Positions 30,868 through 40,444 of a DNA stretch of 64,000 nucleotides are shown piece after piece. Every line of letters starts with the position of its first letter. The first letter of the stretch is position 1. The stretch spans positions 5,084,001 through 5,148,000 of the forward strand of contig NC_057318.1 of the NCBI RefSeq assembly GCF_000687475.1, read 5' to 3'. The position numbers and the translations under genes are program-made. The notes under the pieces were generated by a model. The model worked only from the letters and a program-made list of their open reading frames with translations, ran no database searches and had not been told where the DNA came from. The DNA is from Ustilaginoidea virens (taxonomy: Eukaryota > Ascomycota > Sordariomycetes > Hypocreales > Clavicipitaceae).

Positions 30868-32412
30868 TCATGAATCGAACAAGATTCTTGACATGTTGTT
30901 GTTGTTGTTGTTGTTGATGCCGCTCGCAAAAAAAAAAAAAAAAATTCCATTGCCGGCCGGGGCAACGGGGCCGTTTCCGCCCGAGCGGACTTGCCTTGGC
31001 ACCAGGAACTAACTCCGCGAGGAGCATGTTTACCTCGTAGAAACAAGGGTCGGTACATGTACATGTAACCTTTGAGTCTGGTGCTTCGGGCGTAGAACGC
31101 AAGCAAGCAGCCGTTTGTCTGCCTTGAGCTGTTTGTTGCTTTGCCGTTGCTTTTCCGCATCCCGCACGAATCCGCGCCATCCCTGTCTTTTGTCTTTCTT
31201 TTGTTTTTTTTGGCCTTTTTTTTTTCCCCCTCCCCCTTCTGCAGAGCGTCCCCCGGCATTGCTGTCTTTGCGCATCGCATCGTGTTGTCGTTTGTTTAGG
31301 GACCGTCTATATGTCGTGCCAAGGAATTGACGTTTGGCGAATGTCGACACGGCAACAAGTCGCCCCGCTGCCTCTGTACAAAGATGCAGTCACCTGTACT
31401 CCGTGCCGCAGTGGTATCCGGAGGCTTGGCCTTGCCCTTTCCCAATCCGTCGCTGCTTCACTCTGTGGCGCTAGTGTCTTGAAGAACGCCCGCTAGTTGC
31501 CAGACACGTTGGTCAACCAAGTCAACAGGTAGGGACATCAGGGAGGGACTGGAGTTGACAGTATTTGCCGTTGGATGCCTGGCAGGGTTTACGCGCCATG
31601 GGCCTCAGCTAGAAGATAATCTTAGGTCCCTACTTGCCCCTGGTAGAAGGGGTAGCTGGTACTTTCTTGCTAACAGAAGTCGCCTGGTAGCTGTCTTAGT
31701 GCCCAAGGTACCTGAGCTGCCCTGGCATCCCCCCCTTCCCCCCCCCAACCACGTGCCCCTCTGTTCTTGTGTTCTGTCAAAATCAAAGCAGTCAATTGTC
31801 ATGAAACTAGGCAACTATACTACATGTAAGCTTCCAGTGCACAGCCCGTGCCCCAGGCACGCTTGCCTTGGTTTTTGCAGCATCCAACGTCGCTTTATTC
31901 TGCGCATCAGCTCAGGCGGGGGGGCGCCTCTAACCGTCTCCACAACTCCAAGTTGACGTCTCTCCGGTGTTCAGTGCCCACCAAACAACATTGAACCAAA
32001 CAACCAAAAAGCCCCCGCCCTGTTTACGTACCTACTCCACCTGGTGCTTGCCCGTAGCTTCTGGAGCCAGACGTGCTGCCACGGTGCCGGGCCATTGACT
32101 TGTACGGATACCAGGCTGGGCACATGCGCCTCCAGGTGCAGCTATCTGACGGCGCGCACCAGACCCGTTGACATTCACCACTGGTCTCATGTCTGGCCCA
32201 GTCAGTGCGTACGGACTAGCCTGGTCTGGTTAATTGCGAGATCTTATCTAGCAACCCCCCCCCCCCCACCCTTCTGCTTCACTCTTGACCTGCCTGTCAA
32301 CCTGCTCTGCTATTGATTGATTCATCCTCCTCCTCCAAGTGCCACCAACTCTCGCCTTTGCAGCAGCCAGCATTTGCCGACGAGCCTCACGTCGCACTCG
32401 CACTCGCCCAGA
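29210..32412. other. Gene-poor region of 3.2 kb, low-complexity rich
   Basis: No supported gene on either strand. Features seen: T-rich runs just after THP3, two CACGTG boxes at 30448-30453 and 30461-30466, TGTGTC/GTGCAT-type runs at 30296-30337, the G40 tract followed by (GTT)n and A17, T runs at 31203-31227, C runs at 31730-31746 and 32255-32269. Open frames spanning the homopolymers are artefacts of simple sequence. The last part is the BEM1 promoter. Confidence 0.55.
30826..30865. repeat. Homopolymer G tract, 40 bases
   Basis: 40 consecutive G, followed about 30 bp later by six GTT units (30897-30915) and then a run of A at about 30929-30945. Confidence 0.95.
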
Positions 32413-34070
32413 ATGAAGGTATGTTTCCGCCCCCGGCTACCATGCCATGCCATGCCAAACCAAGCCAACCCCCCCCCCCTCCCCGCTCCCCTTTTCGCGA
32501 ACCGTGGTTCCCGCCCATATCTTCTTTGCGCTGCCTCATCGCTTAATCGATCCCTCGCTTTGCGTCTTGTTCGCAGAGCCTTGATTACCTGCCTCACGGA
32601 CTGTTTTTGCCGCCGTAACCAGCCATCCATCGTCTTGTTGGAGGCGTCGGGCCTGCTGCTTCCCGACCGCTCCTTCCTGCTCTCCGTCGTCTGCGTCATC
32701 TGCGACACAACGCCTGGGGCATTGCTGGGGCATCAGTTGCTTGCTGTCCTGCGTCCTGCGTCCCGCGTCCACCCCGCACTTCCATGCCTCCAACGTTCCG
32801 TTCCCTACAGCAATTTGCCGTCAGCAAAGCTGCATTCTAACATTCGTATCATTCTCCCGGCGCTTCTCTGCCTGCTAACTCCCATGACACTCATACAGGC
32901 TCTACGTCGGTCCATCAAGGGCGACAAGGACAAGCAGCATCACACCTCAGTAGGGAGCAAGTCTGCTGTCGCCATCATCCCTCCAAAAAAGGTTAGCCCT
33001 ACATCCCCAACTCGTGATATGCGTCGCCTGGAAACGAGCTGGCTCCTTCTTTCGACACCAGGTGCCCAAGCTTGATCTGCATATCTTTTTTTCACCTTTT
33101 CTTTCCCTTTTTTTCTTCTTCTTTCTTCTTTCCGTTCCTCCTTGTTTGTCTTCACTGTCACGAAGCAAAATAGACCGCGAAGAAGCCGAATTTCCCAACG
33201 ATGGCCAGAATGTTTGGCTGCCTCACGAACGCCCATCGCAATATCTATCTCATCAATTGCTGACACCTCGGCTCGGCCCTAGGTCATCAGAGCGTTGTAC
33301 GACTACGAGGCCCAGTCGTCGCAGGAGCTGAGCTTCTCAAAAGGAGACTTTTTCCACGTCATTGGCCGCGAGAATGACCCTGACTGGTTCGAGGCTTGCA
33401 ATCCTGCCCTGCCAGATGCGCGTGGCCTAGTTCCCGTGGCCTTCTTCCAGGCTTTGGGCCGTACTGAGCGAGATAGCGCCCAATCTGATGGCGGCCGACC
33501 GCCCACGGCCAAAAGCCCCGATCATGACTCTGGCTACGGGGAAACCCCATCACATCCCGTCACGACCGCTGCACCCATCAACCATCGCAGCACCAAATCC
33601 GCAGACATCGACAACAAAATCTTCGCCATTGTCATGTATGACTTTGAGGCTCAGAGGGCAGACGAGCTTGGCGCAACCAAGGGCGAGCAAATCATCATCA
33701 TCGCCCAGTCCACTGCCGAGTGGTTCGTTGCCAAACCCATTGCGAGACTGGGAGGACCAGGCCTGATTCCCGTTTCATACGTGGAGATACGCTACGTCAA
33801 AACCCGAGAAGTCGTTCCCAACGCGCTCGAGGCCGTTCGAAAGGCTGGGGTCCCGAGTGTGGAGGAATGGAAAAAAATGGCCGCAAGTTACAAGAATAGC
33901 AGCATCACTCTTGGCAAGTTCGAGGGTGGAAATGCAGCCGCTCAACAGCAAAGCCTTGAACAGGGCATGGATCGTATGAGTCTTCAAGGCCAGGGTACCC
34001 AAAATGGAGCAAAGGTACGGCCTTTTCTACATCCCTCTCCTCTGTTTAATTTTTTTTTTGTTTTTTTTTG

Positions 34071-34106
<36 letters not shown>

Positions 34107-35051
34107 TTTTTGCTCGGCGGCCATGATGTATCTGATGGCCTTCTCAAAGCCCCCTTCTCCTTTTCTTGCGTCGCTAACACGACTTGATGACTTTTGTAGC
34201 ATCTCGCCGGCCAACACAGCGTGTCCCAAGTTGCCCAGTTTGCCCCTGATCAATCCACTCCGCAACTCTACGCTCCTATTCAAGCTTGGATTCCCCGCTA
34301 TTGCTTTGCCGAAGAGAAGTACTGGTTTGTCATTGTTGCTGTGCTTGAGGATGGCCGTCACTGGGAGCTTTCACGATATTACGAAGATTTTTACGACTTC
34401 CAGATAGCTCTCCTCACCGAGTTTCCTGCCGAGGCCGGAAATAACGGAGGTCAAAAGCGAACCCTTCCCTACATGCCGGGACCCGTGAGTTATGTTACCG
34501 ACGCCATCACCGAGGGGAGGCTTCACAATCTGGACGCATACGTCAAAAACCTGCTGAGACAGCCAGAATACATTTCAAGATGCAACCTGGTCAAGCAATT
34601 TTTCGCTCCTCGCGAAGGAGACTACGAAGTAGACCCGGCTGACGCGGAAGAGGAATATCGACTGTCGCAAGGCTCTCACCAGTCCGTCGAATCCCCCGGC
34701 AACAGCACATCTCATTCCAACTTGAACGGAAACGGTTATTCCAGTCTTTCTGCGGCGAACCCACATATGAATAATACGCAGCAAAGTATGGCGAGCCAGC
34801 AAACCTCGTTAATAAAAGTCAAGATGTATTTCAACGGCGACCTCATTGCCATCCGGGTTGCAGCCGACGCGAACTATCAGCAGCTATGCGAAAAGATTCG
34901 GGATCGGCTCAAGATTGCGCCCAATGATCGGTTTGACCTGTTTTACAAGGATGAAAAAACAGGCAACAAGCTAAATCTCATGAGCAACAACGACCTCGAT
35001 TTTGCCTTGCAGAGAAATGAGAAGCTTGTTCTTTACGTCGAGGGTGTCTAA
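32413..35051 (+). CDS. BEM1: Bem1-type polarity scaffold (SH3-SH3-PX-PB1)
   Basis: Scaffold that links Cdc42, its GEF Cdc24 and PAK kinases at sites of polarised growth. Exons 32413-32418, 32899-32991, 33283-34014 and 34200-35051 give 560 aa. Domains: SH3-1 about 34-92 (VIRALYDYEAQSSQELSFSKGD...WFEAC), SH3-2 about 143-200 (IFAIVMYDFEAQRADELGATKGE...GLIPVSYVE), PX about 303-415 (ending in the YISRCNLVKQFF block), PB1 about 482-560 (VKMYFNGDLIAIRV...LVLYVEGV), the PB1 being the Cdc24-binding module in yeast. The model uses a first exon of only two codons (ATG AAG) joined over a 480-nt intron to ALRRSIKGDKDK; an alternative start without this exon is the in-frame ATG at 32884 region (MTLIQALRRS). 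Intron 3 contains a (TA)n tract at about 34072-34102. Confidence 0.9.
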
Positions 35052-35241
35052 ACGACGGCACCTCTCATCTCGTCCCACTTTTACTCCTCCCGACTCTCAA
35101 CATGGCAGAGCTCTAGCAATGCTCGTACGATATTCTTCCCTCATCGTCACGCGTCCTTTGTTCCGAGTCGACTTTCTTTCCATTCACCTTTGGGTATATG
35201 CAGCAGCTGAGCACAGTCGTGCGTATGCTTGCGATGATGAC

Positions 35242-35296
35242 ACCACACCACACTACACCACACTACACCACGCTACACCACGCCAGCCAGCCAGCC
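35242..35296. repeat. 10-bp tandem repeat (ACCACACTAC type) and CCAG repeats
   Basis: About four units of CACTACACCA followed by (CCAG)4-like sequence, in the 3' region of BEM1. Confidence 0.85.
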
Positions 35297-36012
35297 ATTT
35301 ATTGATCGACAGCGACGCTATTCATCTGGGCCGCTGCTTGCTGTACTTGTTCTGTTTTAGTAATATTCTTTGGTCAGCCGTCATGGCCATATTTGCCGGT
35401 GCACCCCTAGTGGCCGTACACCGGATTTTTTTCTCTCTTCTCTTCTTCTTTCCTTTCCCCTTTTTTCTTTCTAATCCATATATTTTCTTTTCCGAGGAAA
35501 GTCTTCTCTGGAGCTGGTTTTCTTGACTGGAGTGATGAGCTTTTCATACCTTGTTTATATACGACGGCTCCGGCTTTGGGGAGGGGGAACGGCGTTTCGG
35601 GGGATTTTTGTTGCTTTTTCTTAAACCCGAGTTGTGTTTTGATTCTTTCTCACATGATGCTTTGATCAATTGATACCTGATTGCTGGTTGGGGGTTTCAG
35701 GCTGAGGAGAGCGTAAGGCAGAGGAAACAAGGCATGACAATGACAATACGGAGGGCAATGATTACGACGAGACAGAATGAAAAAGAAAAAAAAAGAAAAA
35801 AAAGTCACAACGGGGGAGACTTTGATATATGCTGGGTCCCGGTCTATGAGTATCATTGCATGTCATGCCGACCACGTTCTATGGAGTCTAGTCGTTATGA
35901 TGGAATGAAGGAAGCTGAAACGCGCATGGTCCTGAAAGGGAAAACCATCTAGAATGCAATCAGAGAGCGCCTTCTTAGGCGAGCCAAATAAGCAAAGGGT
36001 CCTTGAAAGGTG

Positions 36013-36014
<2 letters not shown>

Positions 36015-36056
<42 letters not shown>
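36015..36056. repeat. Homopolymer T tract, 42 bases
   Basis: 42 consecutive T, lying about 90 bp beyond the stop codon of the minus-strand gene that ends at 36144 (A tract on that gene's sense strand). Confidence 0.95.
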
Positions 36057-36143
36057 CCAACCGAGTTGTGTGCGCAGTTGTCAGCCCGTCAGCAAGTCAC
36101 CGCCATTGATGAAGAGCCCAAAGGAGGCTGGGCTCGCTAGAGT

Positions 36144-37207
36144 CTAGCGCAGCTTGACCATCAAATCCCGCCTCACTTTCGTGTTGACCACGCCTCCGAC
36201 ACCGAAAGCCGGGACGATGCGGCATATTCGCGCGACCGAGCTGACGAGCCAGTTGGAGCGGACGAGGGCGAGCCGATCGCGCCAGGGCACAGCGGGCGCC
36301 TGCCCCGGGCGGTTGTAGAGATCCAGGCCGAGCAGGTGCAGCGGAGTAGAGAAGAACTGCACGGCGGCGGGGGCCGCGAACTGCGCAGCCGAGTGGCCCG
36401 AGAGACGGGCCTTGATGTCGGCCGACAGGCGAGCGTCTATGTAGGGCGCCAGGAGCGGCGGCAGGTTGAAGGAAGCCAGAATGGTCAGGCAGTCGCGCAG
36501 GGTGAAGAATGCGTACGAGGGCAGCGGGACGGGGCGCGGGACGGAGCCGACGGGGCCGAACATGCGCACGAAGGAGCGGTCCTTGTACATGCACAGGCCG
36601 ATGTTGGAGGCGGACGAGGCGACGAACTTGCCTGCGCCGGAGGAGACGGCCGCGGGGTCCTGGTTGGCGACGGTGGAGAGTGCGGTATCGAGCGCGTTGG
36701 CGGTCAGGAAGGTGCCGCCGTAGAGCACGAAGATGAGCGCGCAGGGCCGCGACAAGAGCGACGTCCGGGGGTGGCGCATCAGGTTTCGGACCGAGGACCG
36801 TATCGAGTCGAGGAGCGAGCTGCGCCCAGAGGCGTTTTCCATGATGGATCTAGAGTTTTTTTTTTTTTTTTTTTCGCGGAGCCGCAGGGCCAACAAGCAA
36901 TCAGCACGTTGCGCGACGTTCCGTTCCTCGCGCACCACGAAACCCCCCCCCCCCCCCCCCCCCCCCCCTTTGCTTGTTTCTTCCAGCAGGATATTATATA
37001 ACAAGGGGCGAGTTTTCCTTACCGGTCGATGATGGAAATGACGGGCGCGACGAGAGCGCCGGCGCACACGCCTCCGGCAGCATCGGCAGCCAGCCGCCAA
37101 GGCAGATGTCGGGTATTCCACTCCGGCGCCGAGGAAACGGGGCGTTGTGCCGCGAGGGCCCCCGAGGAAGGGGGCGCCAGTGCTTCTTCCTGGTCGGTTG
37201 CCTTCAT
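36144..37207 (-). CDS. Conserved-looking membrane protein, possibly mitochondrial, function unknown
   Basis: Exons in gene order 37207-37023 and 36849-36144 (intron 36850-37022) give 296 aa starting MKATDQEEALAPPSSG. The junction joins WRLAADAAGGVCAGALVAPVISIIDR to SIMENASGRSSLLDSIRSS and is supported by phase. Hydrophobic segments: about 46-60 (GGVCAGALVAPVISII), 95-115 (CALIFVLYGGTFLTANALDTA) and weaker ones around LPSYAFFTLRDCLTILASFNLPPLLAPYI. The block VASSASNIGLCMYKDRSFVRMFG looks like a conserved family motif that I associate with uncharacterised fungal, probably mitochondrial, proteins, but I cannot name the family with confidence. The intron holds C26 (G26 in sense) and a 19-base run that reads as A directly before the CTCTAG acceptor. 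Confidence 0.75.
36943..36968. repeat. Homopolymer C tract, 26 bases, inside an intron
   Basis: 26 consecutive C on the + strand within the intron 36850-37022 of the minus-strand gene; a second homopolymer (T19, 36856-36874) lies in the same intron. Confidence 0.95.
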
Positions 37208-37288
37208 GGGGCGGGCCGCCGCGGGCCGCCGCGGGCGAGAAGCTGGAGAGGCTGGGGCTCTGGTGGGAAAGGTTTCGCGCCAAAGGCC

Positions 37289-37321
<33 letters not shown>

Positions 37322-38969
37322 GGGGGGGGGGAGTTCTTGTTTCCGTTCAAGGTGACGACGAGAGGAGCAGTCGACTTGTCCGGTGGGAATGGCGGAGGAG
37401 GCGCAGCTGCGTTGGAGGCATTGCTTGCTTGGCGGTTCGTGAAAGGCGACTGATTGCTGAAGCAGGTTGAGGATGTTGCAGCTTGTTAACGGGGTAGTTG
37501 AGCTGAACCCCTGACAGTTGAGGGACGTTGGCTGGCCGGGTGTAACGGGTTGGAGGATGGATGGGCCGCCGAGGTCGGAGGCCAGGGTGGGGGGGGGGTT
37601 GAAGTGGGGCAGAAGCAGACAAGTACATATTTGAGGAACGAACGGCAGACCATATGATCATGGTGGGTGGTGACGGTGATGGTGACGCTTAATGTGTAAA
37701 ATAATCAAACTACACAATAATAACGATACCATCCGTACTCCATGGTAACAGCAGGTTAATCGAAAGCAGGCGAGTCCGCAACGCCCGCCGCAGCGAGCTC
37801 GTCCCTGAGCCCTGTCTCCCTAGTGCTGACAAGAGAGATTATGCTCGGTGGACTTGATTTCTGGGACGTGATTTCTGGGCTGCCTCGAGAGTCATAAGCC
37901 TCAATACACCACCAGCCAGCACATACGACCATAGCCGCTTGAGACCTTTGGATCCCGTCCGATCTCCGTTAAATAAGCAAGCGAGCGCCAGATTAGTAGT
38001 TGGGTCGGTGACGACCAGCGAATCCCTGGTGTTGTATGTCTACCTTTTTCGGGCTTGTTCTTTTTGTTTTTTTTTTTTGTAGTTTTTTTTTTTTAGCACA
38101 GTTCGCATGTTTAAGTTGGCATCTCGGTCGTATGCGCATGCGCCATCTAATTGGAGGGCTTGAGCAGACATTCGCTGCTACATGTATATACGGTGATGTG
38201 ACGTGCACAGGTAGGAATAGGAGCATGGAAAGGGCGCAATGACTGGCCAAGCATGGTACTCCGTAGAGTTTACTAGAATGAATACCCGCGCCCGTGCACT
38301 GGTGCGGCAGGAGCTGCGCTGCGGGTGCAGCCACCCACAATTTGGCGGAGGGTAGCTCCTGCCGCCGACGACAACCCATGTCGGCCACAATACCTATCTG
38401 GGTATAGTGGATTTTCAGCAACGACTTGTCAAATGGTCATCTATGATGCCATTCAACCCGAGGTGAGGTGGGCGGATGGTGGGTAAAGCTTCGCATTAAC
38501 CTGGAATTCGCGACTGGCACGTGGCTTTAACACATCGCCATGCACGCTGCCAAGACACGGCGAAGAGAACTGGGAAAAGAAAATCAGAAAGGCGAGAACT
38601 TTTGCAGGTGTATTCCCCCCCCGGCAATACCAACGGAAGCCCATGGGCAGGCATTTGATGCTATTCGCGGCACGCCATCACCGAGGGCTACATACCAGCA
38701 ACAGACAGCAACAGACAGCAACAGCAGGCAGACAGATGACATAGCTGGCGTCATCAATGATTATAAATCGGATCCGCCCAGCCGGTTTAAGTACTCCCGT
38801 TGCCGCCTCTGCATCGTCGCCGTATCCCTCACTTTCATCCTCACATCGCTCGACTCTCCGCCACAGCATTCGGACCTTTTGCACCATCCTCAGACCAGCA
38901 ATCAAACCGAGCCGTCCAACGCCACGTAGCAAAATTGCGTTGCCGTCTCACGCTACAGGGTTTCGCAGA
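37208..38969. other. Intergenic, promoter regions of two divergent genes
   Basis: No gene seen apart from a possible N-terminal extension of the next gene (in-frame ATG at 38757). Contains T/G runs at 37290-37331, T runs at 38065-38095, a TACTCCGTA at 38257-38265 and an AGCAACAGAC tandem repeat at about 38696-38726. Confidence 0.5.
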
Positions 38970-39915
38970 ATGTCAGCTGGACTCATTCCCCCCAACCCGG
39001 CGGACGTGATGGTCATTCGGAACGTTACTCCCAGAGTCGTCACCTTTTCAGTGCCCTTTTCGCGTTTCGGCAAGATCAAGATTGGCGGACGCGGCACCCT
39101 AGGTAGGTGCTCTTCTCCCCATGTGCTGTTTTCTGACATCAATTCCCCGTTTTCGCAAATGGTCAAGTTGTATCATCATGCTGTTCACTGCCGCCCAGTA
39201 CTAACGCTAATGATGATGATAACCAGTCAAGCTCACCTCTGGCAACCTAGCCATATTTTCCCCCGTCGCGCTCACCGAGGAATCCAGGGCCAAGATCGCG
39301 GAGCTCGGAGGCCAAGTAGCCTACATCATCGCGCTCGACTTTGAGCACCACCTCTTCGTCTCAGAATGGGCCAGAGAGTATCCGGGCGCTAAGCTCGTCG
39401 GCCCTGAAGGTCTGCAAGAAAAGCGCGCCAAGCAGCGCAACGACCCCAAAATAAGCAATGACCAGTTCACCATTGTCTTCACAAAGGACGGCAAACGCAA
39501 CATCAAGATGGGTCCCGAGTTTGACGCCGACTTTGATTATGAGTATGTGGACGGGCACGCCAACAAGGAACTCGTCTTCTACTATCGGCCCGACAAGGTT
39601 CTCATCGAAGCCGACCTCATGTTCAACCTGCCCGCTATCGAGCAGTACAGCAAGGTTCCGGATGGCCAAAAGCCAGGAGGGTTGGCCGACAAGTTGTTCC
39701 GTTGCGCGCAGAGCCCTGCAGGCGATGCTACTTGGATGAAGCGCTTCAACTGGTATCTTGCCGCCAGGGACCGAAATAGCTTCAACGACAGCATCAGAGT
39801 CATTGACCAGTGGGACTTTGATACTCTAATACCGTGCCATGGCGAAGTCATCGAGGGCAACGCCAAAGAGGCGTTTAGAAGAGTCTTTGCGTGGCATCTA
39901 CAGCGGAAGAGTTGA
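38970..39915 (+). CDS. DUF4336-like, metallo-beta-lactamase-fold protein
   Basis: Exons 38970-39102 and 39227-39915 give 273 aa. The fold resembles DUF4336 proteins, distant relatives of metallo-beta-lactamases: VVTFSVPFSRFGKIKIGGRGTLVKLTSGNLAIFSPVAL at the start, then IIALDFEHHLFVSEWAREYPGAKLVGPEGL, where DFEHHLF occupies the place of the HXHXDH zinc motif, and a C-terminal DTLIPCHGEVIEG with a conserved-looking His. The full HXHXDH motif is not present, so hydrolase activity is doubtful. The frame is open upstream to an ATG at 38757; starting there would add 71 residues rich in Ser and Arg and nearly free of acid, like a mitochondrial presequence (344 aa). The branch point region of the intron shows TACTAACG. 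Function unknown. Confidence 0.8.
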
Positions 39916-40444
39916 CCACGCATACATGGGTACGCAGGCGCAGGGAGCAATGAAACAAATCACGGCATGTATAGTAGGAAGCGGCAAAGTATAACCACGG
40001 ACAAAAATGAGAGATTTCCGCCGTGAAAAGCCAAAGTGTAGTCCCTAATGGTGTGACGTGCTGCGCTTTGAAAGAGTAGGCTAAACTGAAATGAAGATGA
40101 AAAAGTAAAAGAAGACGGAGTACCAAGACGGAGTACCAAGACGGAGTACCCGCCTTGTAAAAAAGTACCAGCTGGTGTTATTTTGAGCCCACCAGAGAGC
40201 CCCGCTTATTCTCGCTCTGCCGAATGTGTCACAAGTGCTCACGAGTCAACTCACTGCTGACGCACATGGGATCCCCGGAGCTCAACCTGTCCCAGGCTCC
40301 GACCCAACTCAAGCCAGTTTCCAAGGATTGCATTGTCCCTCTGCGGCTTTGAAGCCGATTCCGCGCAATTCCGAGCGGTCAGGTCGTCTACTCTTCATCC
40401 AGCGCTTGCCGAATCGAGTGCCCAAAGTAATATGAACCATCGCC
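39916..40444. other. Intergenic between the DUF4336-like gene and VPS34
   Basis: 529 bp. Holds a short tandem repeat (listed) and the VPS34 promoter. No gene seen. Confidence 0.5.
40113..40151. repeat. 14-bp tandem repeat (AGACGGAGTACCA)x3
   Basis: Three near-perfect AAGACGGAGTACC units in the VPS34 upstream region. The core CGGAGTAC is related to the dispersed TACGGAGTA motif. Confidence 0.88.

Larger units (their letters stand above)
35052..36143. other. Intergenic after BEM1, tail-to-tail with the next gene
   Basis: No gene seen. Carries a 10-bp repeat array, pyrimidine runs at 35430-35475, AG-rich sequence at 35778-35805 and the T42 tract. Confidence 0.5.

Noticed and set aside
30431..31280. 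Frames of 218-249 codons across the G40 tract
   Set aside because: They are open only because homopolymers and triplet repeats contain no stops; products show P, G, T and K runs.
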